Positions 18,956 through 26,904 are shown, numbered from the stretch's first letter. The stretch: DNA of 64,000 nucleotides from Planctomycetaceae bacterium (GCA_011525785.1 WYBT01000063.1:79052-143051), one strand, 5' to 3'. The notes: generated by a model from the sequence alone, not told the origin. Numbers and translations: made by a program.

Positions 18956-19057
18956 CAGTACGGCGCCAGAGCAAATTTTCCACGTTGGCCCCGTAGGCGC
19001 TGCGAGCTTCGACCGACGCGGCGGCCAACGTGGAAAATTTGCTCTGGCGCCGTACTG
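18956..19057. repeat. Perfect 35-bp-arm inverted repeat between pirin and nrdJ
   Basis: Left arm 18956-18990, right arm 19023-19057, an exact reverse complement over 35 bp, separated by 32 nt. The arms include the AT-rich core AAATTTTCC, unusual in this GC-rich DNA. It sits inside the divergent spacer between the pirin start (18942) and the nrdJ start (19122), so it is transcribed as a leader or acts as an operator for one or both genes. A diverged single-arm copy lies at 27889-27919. Confidence 0.85.
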
Positions 19058-19121
19058 TGCGGGAGATCCGCCAGGGGTCAAGGCGGCGCGCAGAAGGTCC
19101 GAGAGGCGTGGAGGAACGAGC

Positions 19122-22100
19122 GTGAATTTCGGTGTCGCAGCGAGCCAGTCCAAGTCCCAGCAGACGACGAGCGAGAACGTGATGGCGAAGGCGAGTGCGG
19201 AGTACGTCGCCGCGGTGCAGCGCATGAAGCCGGACGCGGCGCAGGCGGCCTTGGACGCGGTGGAGCCTCCGCGCGAGTTGGGCGAGCCGCAGCTCACCGA
19301 GAACGCGCTCAAGGTGCTGAGCCAGCGCTACCTCAAAAAGGACCTCGCGACCGGCAAGCCCAACGAGACGCCGCGCCAGCTCTTCTGGCGCGTGGCGACG
19401 CACATCGCGCGGCCGGAGCTGACCTTCCCCGGCGGCACGCCGCAGAAGGCGCTGGCGCGCGCGGCGGAGTTCTACGACCTGATGGCGCGCAAGCTGTTCA
19501 TGCCGAACAGTCCGACGCTGATGAACGCCGGGCGCGAGATGGGCATGCTCTCGGCCTGCTTCGTGCTGCCCGTCGAGGACTCGATCGAAGGCATCTTCGA
19601 TTCGATCAAGGCCACCGCGCTGATCCAGAAGGCCGGCGGAGGCACGGGCTTTTCGTTCTCGCGTCTGCGGCCGCAGGGCGATGTCGTCGCGAGCTCGGGC
19701 GGCACCACCGAAGGCCCGCTGTCGTTCATTCAGGTCTTCTCGAAAGCCACCGACGCCATTCAGCAGGGCGCGTTCCGCCGCGGCGCGAACATGGGCATCC
19801 TGCGCGTCGACCACCCCGACGTGGTGCGCTTCATCGAGTTCAAGGACGACCTCTCCAAGCTCCAGAACTACAACATCTCGGTCACCGTCACCGACAAGTT
19901 CATCGCCGAGCTGCGCTCGAACCCCGAGCAGCACCATCAAGTCCAAAACCCGCGCAGCAAGGCCTGGAGCAAGCTCGAAAAGCGCGGCTCCGACGGCAAG
20001 GCCACGGGCGAGTTCTGGACCGTCGGCGAAATCTGGAACCTGATCATCGAACACGCCTGGCGCACTGGAGAGCCGGGCGTCGTGTTCATCGACCGCATCA
20101 ACGCGCGCAACCCGATCAAGAACGTCGGTCTGATCGAGGCCACCAATCCGTGCGTCACAGCGGACACGTGGGTGCACACCGCCGAAGGTCCGCGGCAGGT
20201 GAGCGAGCTCATCGGTCGACACTTTGTCGCACGCGTGGACGGCTGCGACTTCGCCAGCGGGCCCGAGGGCTTCTTCCGCACCGCAACGAAGGACGTGTTG
20301 CGCCTGGAGACCGTCGAAGGCCACGCGCTGCGCCTCACCGCGGACCACCGCGTGCGCCGCGTCGTGCGCCGCACGCGCGACGTCCTGCAAAGCGAGTGGT
20401 GCGCCGCTGGCGACCTGCGCCCGGGCGATGAACTGGTGCTCTCCAACCATCGCGCGGCGCGCGAGTGGGCGGGGATGCACAACGCGGACGAGCGCGGCGC
20501 CCGCCAAAGCCGCGTTGCGAGCTCTACCGCGGCGTCCAGCGTCGCCCTTCACACGTCGTCGCGAACGCGGACGAGCGGCTCGGTCGTTGGACTGCGTGAT
20601 TGCGAGCGCACTTCGAGCGGTTCCTATGTGCGCATGCTGCGCACGCTGTTCGACGACGCGGCCCAAGTGCAGCTCGAAGAAGGCAACGTCGCGATCGAAC
20701 TCCAGCTCGACTCGAGCGAGAACTGCTCTTCCGCGCAGCGCATGCTCCTGCGGCTGGGCATCGCCTCCAGCGTGAGCGGCACGACTCTGCGCATCACCGA
20801 CGACAACCTGCGCGAATTCCAGGGCGTCGTCGGCTTCTCCGACACCGACAAGGCCGTCCGGCTCGAGACGCTGCTCGAGAGCGACGGGCGTGCGCTCAAC
20901 CGCGAGCGCTTCGTCGCGCGCGTCGCCCGAGTGATGCCGGACGGCTGCGAAGACGTCTACGACGTGCAGGTTCCCGGCGCGAATTGCTTCGACGCCAACG
21001 GCCTGATCGCGCACAACTGCGGCGAACAGCCGCTGCACCCCTACGACTCGTGCAACCTGGGCTCGATCAACCTCGGGCTGTTCGTGAGCGGCGAGGGCGC
21101 GCAGGCCAAGTTCGACTGGGACGCGTACAAGGCCGTGATCCACACGACCACGCGCTTCCTCGACAACGTGATCGAGGCCAACAAGTACCCGTTGCCGGCG
21201 ATCGACAAGATGTCGAAGACCACGCGGCGCATTGGGCTTGGCGTGATGGGTTTTGCAGACGCGCTGTTCAAGCTCGGGCTCGCCTACAACTCGCCCGAGG
21301 GCTGCGCCTTCGGCGAGGAGGTGATGCGCGTGATGAACGACGAGTCGCACAACGCCAGTGAAGAGCTCGCCAAAGAGCGCGGCCCGTTCCCGGCCTGGGA
21401 AGGTTCGGACTGGCAGAAGCAAGGTCGCAAGCTGCGCAACAGCTACACGACCACTGTCGCGCCCACCGGCACGATCTCGATCATCGCCGACTGCTCGGGC
21501 GGCATCGAGCCGATGTTCAGCCTCGCCTTCATTCGCCAGGTGATGAAGGACACGAGCGGCAAGCCGACGGTGATGCGCGAGGTCAACTACGTTTTCGAGG
21601 AGCACGCGCGGCGAGCGGGCCTGTGGTCCGAAGAGCTGCTCGAAAAGCTGCTCGAGCAGGGCACGCTCGAACAACTCGACGTGCCGCACGACTTCAAGCG
21701 CGTGTTCGTGACCGCGCGCGACATCAGCCCGCAGTGGCACATGCGCATGCAGGCGGCCTTCCAGCGCCACTGCGACTCGTCGATCTCCAAGACGATCAAC
21801 TTCCCGCACGAGGCCACCGTCGATGAAGTGCGCGCGATCTACGAGCTCGCCATCGACCTCGACGTGAAGGGCGTGACGGTCTACCGCGACGGTTGCCGCG
21901 ACGTGCAGCCCATGGCGCTCAAGGGCTCGACCTCGCGCAAGGAAGGCGAGGGCGCGCCGGCGAACGCGACCGCCGCCGCTGAACCCGCCGCCGCGCCCGC
22001 GCGCGAGCCCGCGCTCTCCGACACCGCGATCATCCCGTCGGTGAAGCTCGATCCCTCGCCCGTGCGCCTGCCCGAGATCATGCCCAGCCTGCGCATCCGC

Positions 22101-22619
22101 CAGATGACGCCCTTTGGGAACATGCACGTGAAGATCTCGGTCGACCCGCAGCAGCACAAAGAGCGCGAGGTCTTCGCCCAGCTCGGAAAGGGCGGTGATG
22201 TCGCCAACTCCGATCTCGAAGCGATCTGTCGCTTGCTGTCGCTGTGGCTGCGCTCGAACGGCTCGCTCGAACTCGCCATGAAGCAACTCGAGGGCATCGG
22301 CTCCTCGCTCTCGGTGCCCACGCGCGACGGCCGCATCATGTCGCTGGGCGATGGTCTCGCCAAAGCGCTCGCACGCTACCTCGACGCCAAGCGCAAACAC
22401 GGCCTGCACGCACTCCTGCTCGGCACCGCGAACCTCGACGCGCCCGCCGCGAGCGCGTCGTCCGCGGCAGCTCCGTCAACGCCGGCAGTTGCTCCTGCTT
22501 CCAACGGCCAACCGCGCCACATCGGCCACTACAAGATCCACTGCCCGCAGTGCGATGGGGAGTTGGCCTTCATGGAGGGCTGTGTGAAGTGCCACGGGTG
22601 TGGGTTTAGTCAGTGCTGA
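19122..22619 (+). CDS. nrdJ: B12-dependent (class II) ribonucleotide reductase, intein-containing precursor
   Basis: Makes deoxyribonucleotides using adenosylcobalamin. Precursor of 1165 residues; 876 after removal of a 289-residue intein (residues 344-632). Motifs: MPNSPTLMNAG, MLSACFVLPVEDS (redox Cys), the active-site NPC|GEQPLHPYDSCNLG split by the intein, and DVKGVTVYRDGCRD. A Ser/Pro/Ala linker, a TSCPD-type domain and a C-terminal zinc ribbon follow (IHCPQCDGELAFMEGCVKC), ending FSQC. GTG at 19122 was chosen because GGAGG lies 7 nt upstream; ATG at 19182 (MAKASAEYV) is the alternative. No other reductase class is seen in the window. Confidence 0.95.
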   Translation: MNFGVAASQSKSQQTTSENVMAKASAEYVAAVQRMKPDAAQAALDAVEPPRELGEPQLTENALKVLSQRYLKKDLATGKPNETPRQLFWRVATHIARPELTFPGGTPQKALARAAEFYDLMARKLFMPNSPTLMNAGREMGMLSACFVLPVEDSIEGIFDSIKATALIQKAGGGTGFSFSRLRPQGDVVASSGGTTEGPLSFIQVFSKATDAIQQGAFRRGANMGILRVDHPDVVRFIEFKDDLSKLQNYNISVTVTDKFIAELRSNPEQHHQVQNPRSKAWSKLEKRGSDGKATGEFWTVGEIWNLIIEHAWRTGEPGVVFIDRINARNPIKNVGLIEATNPCVTADTWVHTAEGPRQVSELIGRHFVARVDGCDFASGPEGFFRTATKDVLRLETVEGHALRLTADHRVRRVVRRTRDVLQSEWCAAGDLRPGDELVLSNHRAAREWAGMHNADERGARQSRVASSTAASSVALHTSSRTRTSGSVVGLRDCERTSSGSYVRMLRTLFDDAAQVQLEEGNVAIELQLDSSENCSSAQRMLLRLGIASSVSGTTLRITDDNLREFQGVVGFSDTDKAVRLETLLESDGRALNRERFVARVARVMPDGCEDVYDVQVPGANCFDANGLIAHNCGEQPLHPYDSCNLGSINLGLFVSGEGAQAKFDWDAYKAVIHTTTRFLDNVIEANKYPLPAIDKMSKTTRRIGLGVMGFADALFKLGLAYNSPEGCAFGEEVMRVMNDESHNASEELAKERGPFPAWEGSDWQKQGRKLRNSYTTTVAPTGTISIIADCSGGIEPMFSLAFIRQVMKDTSGKPTVMREVNYVFEEHARRAGLWSEELLEKLLEQGTLEQLDVPHDFKRVFVTARDISPQWHMRMQAAFQRHCDSSISKTINFPHEATVDEVRAIYELAIDLDVKGVTVYRDGCRDVQPMALKGSTSRKEGEGAPANATAAAEPAAAPAREPALSDTAIIPSVKLDPSPVRLPEIMPSLRIRQMTPFGNMHVKISVDPQQHKEREVFAQLGKGGDVANSDLEAICRLLSLWLRSNGSLELAMKQLEGIGSSLSVPTRDGRIMSLGDGLAKALARYLDAKRKHGLHALLLGTANLDAPAASASSAAAPSTPAVAPASNGQPRHIGHYKIHCPQCDGELAFMEGCVKCHGCGFSQC
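20151..21017 (+). other. Intein within NrdJ, degenerate homing endonuclease
   Basis: 289 residues inserted between Pro and the active-site Cys of NPCGEQPL. Splicing blocks are intact: Cys1 in CVTADTWVHTAEGP, block B RLTADHRVRRV (TxxH), block F/G DVYDVQVPGANCF ... NGLIAHN, and Cys+1 of the host. The middle keeps only fragments of a LAGLIDADG endonuclease: a motif-like LFDDAAQV where LFDADG would be expected, then QRMLLRLGIASSV and a trailing helix. The first LAGLIDADG half is replaced by a Ser/Arg-rich stretch (about intein residues 105-157). Splicing should work; homing probably not. Confidence 0.93.
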
Positions 22620-22670
22620 TGTCGACCCTCAGTACCACCCCACATTCGTGACACTCTACTGGAGACTCCC

Positions 22671-23519
22671 ATGAGCCTTCTGGTTGCTGGCCAGGAAGTC
22701 GACGCTGCTCGGGCGTCGATCAACAAACGCCTCCAAGAGCTTACGGTACTCACATCCGCAGTCGTGCGATTCGACGCGCCAGAGGTTCGTACCTGGGAGT
22801 CCGCTGTATCTCAGACAATCGAGCAGTACTTCCGCCCCGGCACCACGCCATACCAACGGTTCTTTCAGTTTCGATTCATCAGATTCGGCTCTAGTTCCGC
22901 CGCTGATCAGTACTACCAAGAGCAATACCAATCTGCGGTGGTACGCGCCCGCGCAGATCTCATCGCAGTGCTCAATCACTTGATGGAGGATGCGCACAGT
23001 CTTATTCGTGATTCCGACGGATCGGCGACCCCCGAGAAATCTACAAAACGCGTTTTCGTGGTGCACGGACACGACACGCAGCTGCGAGATCGTGTGGAGA
23101 TCCTTCTCCATCGCGGAGGGTTGGAGCCCGTAATACTAGCGAACGAGCCGAATCGCGGACGCACGCTCATCGACAAGTTCATGGAGCACGCATCCGAGGC
23201 TCAGGCCGCCGTGGTCTTGCTGACTGGAGACGATCGTGGGTGCGCGAGGTCGGCTATCGACGCCCTGCCGCTCAAGTCGAAAGCGGTGGCGCTTCTGAGA
23301 CCGCGTGCCAGACAGAATGTCGTGTTCGAATTGGGGTACTTTGCTGCCAAGCTCGGTAAGGCGCGCGTGATCGCTGTTTGCGATTCGAAAGTGGAGATCC
23401 CTTCTGACTATTCGGGCGTTCTCTACCTAACAGCTGACGCCTCTTTGGAGGCGACCTTGGTGCGCGAACTCCACGCTCTCGACCTTCCGATCGATCCGAC
23501 TCGAGCCATGCCTAAGTGA
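22671..23519 (+). CDS. TIR-like domain protein (PF10137-type), probable NAD-degrading defence protein
   Basis: 282 residues. The N-terminal 125 are helical and unassigned. A TIR-like nucleotide-binding domain follows (about 127-255): RVFVVHGHDTQLRDRVEILL, ILANEPNRGRTLIDKF, AVVLLTGDD, and RPRARQNVVFELGYFAAKLG, where Glu220 matches the catalytic Glu of TIR NADases. EIPSDYSGVLYL follows. Such domains are found in CBASS/Pycsar-type effectors and stand-alone anti-phage proteins. Base composition is clearly less GC-rich than the neighbours, which suggests recent acquisition. ATG at 22671 follows CTGGAGACTCCC. Its stop overlaps a possible GTG of the next gene, so the two may act together. Confidence 0.85.
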   Translation: MSLLVAGQEVDAARASINKRLQELTVLTSAVVRFDAPEVRTWESAVSQTIEQYFRPGTTPYQRFFQFRFIRFGSSSAADQYYQEQYQSAVVRARADLIAVLNHLMEDAHSLIRDSDGSATPEKSTKRVFVVHGHDTQLRDRVEILLHRGGLEPVILANEPNRGRTLIDKFMEHASEAQAAVVLLTGDDRGCARSAIDALPLKSKAVALLRPRARQNVVFELGYFAAKLGKARVIAVCDSKVEIPSDYSGVLYLTADASLEATLVRELHALDLPIDPTRAMPK

Positions 23520-23623
23520 GGACGACAGGAGTACGGTGTCAAGCACTCCCCTCCACGCCACGACTTCCCCCAGCTCGCACGGGTCACTTCTCTGTGCGGC
23601 GCAACGCTCTTAGGATCGTGCGC

Positions 23624-24484
23624 GTGGACCGCCTGCAACTACCCGCATCGCTCGACGCGAGCACGCTCTCCGAGTGGACATCCGCTTGGGTTGCCGTGGA
23701 CGAAGCCGTTTCGCTCGCCATCCACGTACCCGGCAACGCCTTCTACCGGCCCATCGCTCTGGCCGCGCTCGCCGCCTGCGTTGCCGATCGTGTCGATCGC
23801 GGATTGCCCACGCTCTTCGAAACCGACGATCCTGGGTCGAACGTGTGGCGCTACATGCAGCGCATCGACTTCTTCGGTGCGCTTGGCATTGAACTACCCG
23901 AGTCCTTCGAGCGGCATCCCCCTGACGGTCGCTTCGCGCCCCTGGTTCGACTCCGCGACCTTTCTACAGCGCGGCGTCACGCCGATGCGCTCTCCGAATT
24001 CCTCGAAAGCCAACTCCCCACGCTCGCGCCCAGCCCCGCGCGCATGGCGCGCTTCGTCATGGAAGAGCTGGGCGCGAACATCGTTCAGCACTCGGCTCGG
24101 CCACAGACAGGTTTCGGGCTCGCTCAGGCGTTCCCCAAGCTCGGGCGGTTCGAGCTGGCGTTCGCCGATCGTGGCGTCGGATTCGCGGCGAGCTTGCAGC
24201 GCAACCCAGAGCTCGCAGGCCGCATCCACAGCGACGCCGAAGCGCTCCAGATCGCGCTCGCGCCCGGCGTGTCCGGTGTTGGGGACCCACGGCGCAACAT
24301 GGGCTTCGGCCTGAAGCTGCTTTCGAGCTTCTCGGACCACCTCGGCGCCGATCTGTGGATCGCGTCCGGCGACTCCGTGCTGCATCGCCGCAACTCGGTG
24401 GGCAGCGGGCGGATGTCGACGGTGCTCGCCACGCCGCGCTGGCGCGGAACGTGGGTCTGCCTCGACGCGCCGATTCCGCAGTAG
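23624..24484 (+). CDS. GHKL ATPase (histidine-kinase-like ATP-binding) protein
   Basis: About 286 residues. The C-terminal half is a HATPase_c domain with N box EELGANIVQHS (about 147), G1 box FADRGVGF (about 180) and G2 box NMGFGLKLLSSF (about 225). The N-terminal 130 residues form an alpha/beta domain (ADRVDRGLPTLFET, MQRIDFFGALGIELPESFERH) of the STAS-like kind that accompanies such ATPases. There is no His phosphoacceptor or membrane segment, so it is not a classical sensor kinase; anti-sigma-like or partner-regulating roles are possible. GTG at 23624 follows AGGA by 8 nt; an alternative GTG at 23516 overlaps the TIR gene stop but gives an atypical Pro/Arg-rich leader. Confidence 0.8.
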   Translation: MDRLQLPASLDASTLSEWTSAWVAVDEAVSLAIHVPGNAFYRPIALAALAACVADRVDRGLPTLFETDDPGSNVWRYMQRIDFFGALGIELPESFERHPPDGRFAPLVRLRDLSTARRHADALSEFLESQLPTLAPSPARMARFVMEELGANIVQHSARPQTGFGLAQAFPKLGRFELAFADRGVGFAASLQRNPELAGRIHSDAEALQIALAPGVSGVGDPRRNMGFGLKLLSSFSDHLGADLWIASGDSVLHRRNSVGSGRMSTVLATPRWRGTWVCLDAPIPQ

Positions 24485-24573
24485 CGCGCGTGCGCCGCGC
24501 TGGGTTTCCGGATGGGTGGCGTGGACCCTCAGACTGGGCGCAGGCACCGGGCGAGGCTGCCCCGGCCTGTCTC

Positions 24574-24606
24574 GGCGCCCCCGGAATGGGATCCCCGGGA
24601 GGCGCC
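24574..24606. terminator. Candidate hairpin downstream of the TIR/ATPase pair
   Basis: GGCGCCCCCGG (24574-24584) faces CCGGGAGGCGCC (24595-24606), a long GC stem with one mismatch and a loop of about 10 nt, 90 nt after the ATPase stop. There is no T-tract, so termination is not proven. Confidence 0.35.
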
Positions 24607-24653
24607 ACCTGCCAGCCCCGTGGGGTGGGCGACCGATAGATGCCGTGCTAGAT

Positions 24654-24682
24654 TTGAATTCGACCCGAATTCCGTTTGATAA
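24654..24682 (+). promoter_or_regulatory. Sigma-70-like promoter with palindromic operator for the Phd/ParE pair
   Basis: -35 TTGAAT (24654-24659), 17-bp spacer, -10 TGATAA (24677-24682). A perfect palindrome GAATTCG-ACC-CGAATTC (24656-24672) overlaps the -35 and fills the spacer, where an autorepressing Phd/YefM antitoxin would be expected to bind. The antitoxin ATG is at 24693, so the transcript would be nearly leaderless. Confidence 0.65.
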
Positions 24683-24692
24683 AGGCCGCGCC

Positions 24693-24992
24693 ATGCTCGA
24701 CGTCAGCCAAGACATCCACTCACTCACCGAGTTCAAGACCAGGACCCCGGAGTTCCTCGCGCGGCTCCAGCAGAGCGAACGCGCGGTCCTCCTGACAGTG
24801 AATGGAAAGGCCGAGGTCGCGGTGATGAGCGCCGCGACGTTCCAACACGTGCTGGAGGCGCTTCGCACCCTCGAAGCGATCCGCGGGATCGAGGCGGGCC
24901 TGGAGGACATGAAAGCGGGTCGCACGAGGCCCGCTGACGACTTCTTCGCGGAGCTGCGAAGGAAGCGAGGTCTCCCGGAGCGGCCGGAGTGA
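24693..24992 (+). CDS. Phd/YefM-family antitoxin
   Basis: 99 residues. The N-terminus MLDVSQDIHSLTEFKTRTPEF and QSERAVLLTVNGKAEVAVMSAATFQ match the Phd/YefM fold, whose N-terminal part binds operator DNA and whose disordered C-terminus neutralises the toxin. The C-terminus here is charged (LRRKRGLPERPE). ATG at 24693 lies just downstream of a palindrome-covered promoter. The stop overlaps the GTG of the toxin gene (GTGA). Confidence 0.88.
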   Translation: MLDVSQDIHSLTEFKTRTPEFLARLQQSERAVLLTVNGKAEVAVMSAATFQHVLEALRTLEAIRGIEAGLEDMKAGRTRPADDFFAELRRKRGLPERPE

Positions 24993-25314
24993 CGTACCGG
25001 GTGCGGACGACTCAGCGTGCCGAGGCGGACGCTGAGGCGATGTACCTCTGGATCGCGGAGCACGAAGCGCAGCCGCTCAACGCGCTGCGTTGGCTGGATG
25101 GGCTCCAAGACGCCATCGCCTCGCTGCGCGAGCATCCGCTGCGATGCCCACGCGCGCCCGAGACCGCCCACTTCGACGCTGGGTTCGCCAGCTCCTCTTC
25201 CACAGTCATCGAGTGCTGTTCGTCGTCGAGGGCGAGGACGTGGTCGTGCTGCACATCCGGCACGCGAGCCGCCTGCCGGCGACGGATGAGGACCTCGCAG
25301 GCGCTGAGGACTAG
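24989..25314 (+). pseudogene. ParE/RelE-family toxin gene with a frameshift
   Basis: The first frame from GTG 24989 reads TYRVRTTQRAEADAEAMYLW, then LREHPLRCPRAPETAHFDAG, a typical ParE N-terminal half. The C-terminal half, VRQLLFHSHRVLFVVEGEDV then VVLHIRHASRLP and a stop at 25312-25314, is in another frame. The two join near 25185 at GCTGGGTTCGCC; one missing G in the GGG run would restore a complete toxin of about 108 residues. Either the toxin is broken or the base was lost in sequencing. Without correction the first frame runs on through unrelated sequence. Confidence 0.8.
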
Positions 25315-25449
25315 GAACAGTGGCGGCGAAGGGTGGACGACGCCCAAGTCAAGCCGCTCGGGAGCGATGCATCGTCGGTGGCGTCGCCAACGGCCGGGAA
25401 GAGGAGACAAAGGTCGTCCTCGGAAGAGCGCAATGAGCCCGGCCGGTTC

Positions 25450-25510
25450 GGAAACGTGTGTTTCCCAGCGCGCGGCTAAGGAAACAGATCGGCGGAGGAG
25501 TTTCCTTAGC
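25450..25510. repeat. Cluster of GGAAAC/GTTTCC inverted repeats
   Basis: GGAAAC (25450-25455) and GTTTCC (25460-25465) form one short palindrome. GCTAAGGAAAC (25475-25485) and GTTTCCTTAGC (25500-25510) form an 11-bp-arm inverted repeat. All four half-sites share the GGAAAC core, so alternative pairings are possible. The cluster lies in the spacer between the ParE remnant (+) and the convergent propeller gene (-). It could be a bidirectional terminator or a protein-binding array; no T-tract follows. Confidence 0.6.
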
Positions 25511-25597
25511 GGGAGTGGTAGCCGCGTTGGCGGGCCTTTCCGCGGGAGCGCCGGTTTCGACTCGGGGGGACTCGCGTCGGCGGACGCGCGGCCGTCG

Positions 25598-26797
25598 TCA
25601 CGGACGGAAGCGCTCGAACGACTTGCCGTTGAGGCGGTAGGGCCCGTGCTCGTGCGTGCCCAGCCACAGGCCGCCGCGGTTGTCGGTGTAGATCGAGAAC
25701 ATCGTGATGTCGGCGCCCGAGGCGTCCTTCAGCGGGTAGTGCGTGAGCTTCGCGCCGTCGTACTCGAACACGCCGCCGGCGTGGGTCGCCATCCACAGGT
25801 GGCCGCGCGCGTCCTGCGTGATCGACATGAAGTAGAAGAAGGGCTCGGTGAGGCCGACGCTCGACACATCGATGCCGGGCTTGCGCGAATAGGCGATGGC
25901 CCCCGGCGTGTGCTTCGACGTGTCGCGCGACTCCAGCGCGAAGCGAAACTGCGTGTTGCAGATCCAAAAGTCGCCGTCGCGATCCTCGATGATCGATCGA
26001 ATGCCGAACAACGCTTCGCGCGGCAGTTCGGAGAGGTGGGACTCGTACATCCACTCGCGCGTCTGGCCGTCGAAGCGACAGACGCCAAGAGTCGCCGTGC
26101 CGAACCAAATGTGACCGCGGCGATCGGTGTAGACGCACCAGACGTCGTACGGATTCCACGGCGCGTTCGGGTACCGCAGGCGCCAAGGGGCCTCTTGCGG
26201 ACTCTTGGTGAACTGCAGCGCGTACAACGTCTTGCCGTCGTAGCGGCATGGGCCCTTCGGACCGCTAAAGCCTCGAATCCACACGTCGCTCGCCTCGAGC
26301 ACCCAGCCCTCGTCGGGAGACTGCATCTCCGTCGCCGGCAACGTGACGAAACGCTCTCCATCGAAGCGACTCACACCGCCGTTGGTGCTGATGAGGATGT
26401 GGCCGGTGGGTTCGTGCTGCTGAATTCCGCGCACCTGATCGTGGCTGAGGCCGTGCTCAGTCGTGAAGCGCGTGATCGTCTTGCCGTCGTAGCGACACAC
26501 CCCGCGGCCATCGCTGCCGAACCAGTAGGCGCCGTCCTTGTCCTGGAACACCACCCAGCAACTGTCGTCGATCTCCGCGACGATCTCGCCGAGCGCTGCG
26601 GGCGCGTCGGAGGCCGAGGAAGAGGCGCGGGTCGAGTTCTGCGGTTGATCGGGGCGGCCGCCCTTCTCGTCAGAGGGCTCGGACGCCGCGACGGTGCACG
26701 CCGCGAGCAACGCGGCGCACGCAACGGCCTCGAGTGCAATGATCGCGCGCCTCGCAGTGGGACTGTTCACGGGGACTCGCTGGAGTGAGCCTCTCAT
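25598..26797 (-). CDS. Lipoprotein with two-component-regulator propeller repeats
   Basis: 399 residues. A signal peptide ends in a good lipobox (LLAACT), followed by a Ser/Asp/Glu-rich linker. Then come seven or so Reg_prop beta-propeller blades with the recurring pattern DxxGxxWxGTxxxGVxRxDG (for example YWFGSDGRGVCRYDGKTI, IWFGTATLGVCRFDGQT, LWLGTHEHGPYRLNGK). Such propellers usually form the sensor half of hybrid two-component proteins, but here no kinase or membrane helix follows, so this is a stand-alone surface lipoprotein. Its start overlaps nothing; the beta-lactamase gene diverges from it. Confidence 0.85.
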   Translation of the reverse strand: MRGSLQRVPVNSPTARRAIIALEAVACAALLAACTVAASEPSDEKGGRPDQPQNSTRASSSASDAPAALGEIVAEIDDSCWVVFQDKDGAYWFGSDGRGVCRYDGKTITRFTTEHGLSHDQVRGIQQHEPTGHILISTNGGVSRFDGERFVTLPATEMQSPDEGWVLEASDVWIRGFSGPKGPCRYDGKTLYALQFTKSPQEAPWRLRYPNAPWNPYDVWCVYTDRRGHIWFGTATLGVCRFDGQTREWMYESHLSELPREALFGIRSIIEDRDGDFWICNTQFRFALESRDTSKHTPGAIAYSRKPGIDVSSVGLTEPFFYFMSITQDARGHLWMATHAGGVFEYDGAKLTHYPLKDASGADITMFSIYTDNRGGLWLGTHEHGPYRLNGKSFERFRP

Positions 26798-26904
26798 GTC
26801 GCGCGAAGCTAGCGATCCGCTTCAACCCCGCGGGTCACTGGCGCGTAACGAGCGCCTCGCCAGCGTTGCCGCGCCGGGCCGGCGCTGCTTATCGTCGCGC
26901 GCCC

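Noticed and set aside
18939..22409. 1156-codon open frame on the minus strand
   Set aside because: It is the antisense of nrdJ and runs through the intein and extein alike. The composition is His/Arg/Asp-rich without any motif, a usual by-product of high GC at third positions.
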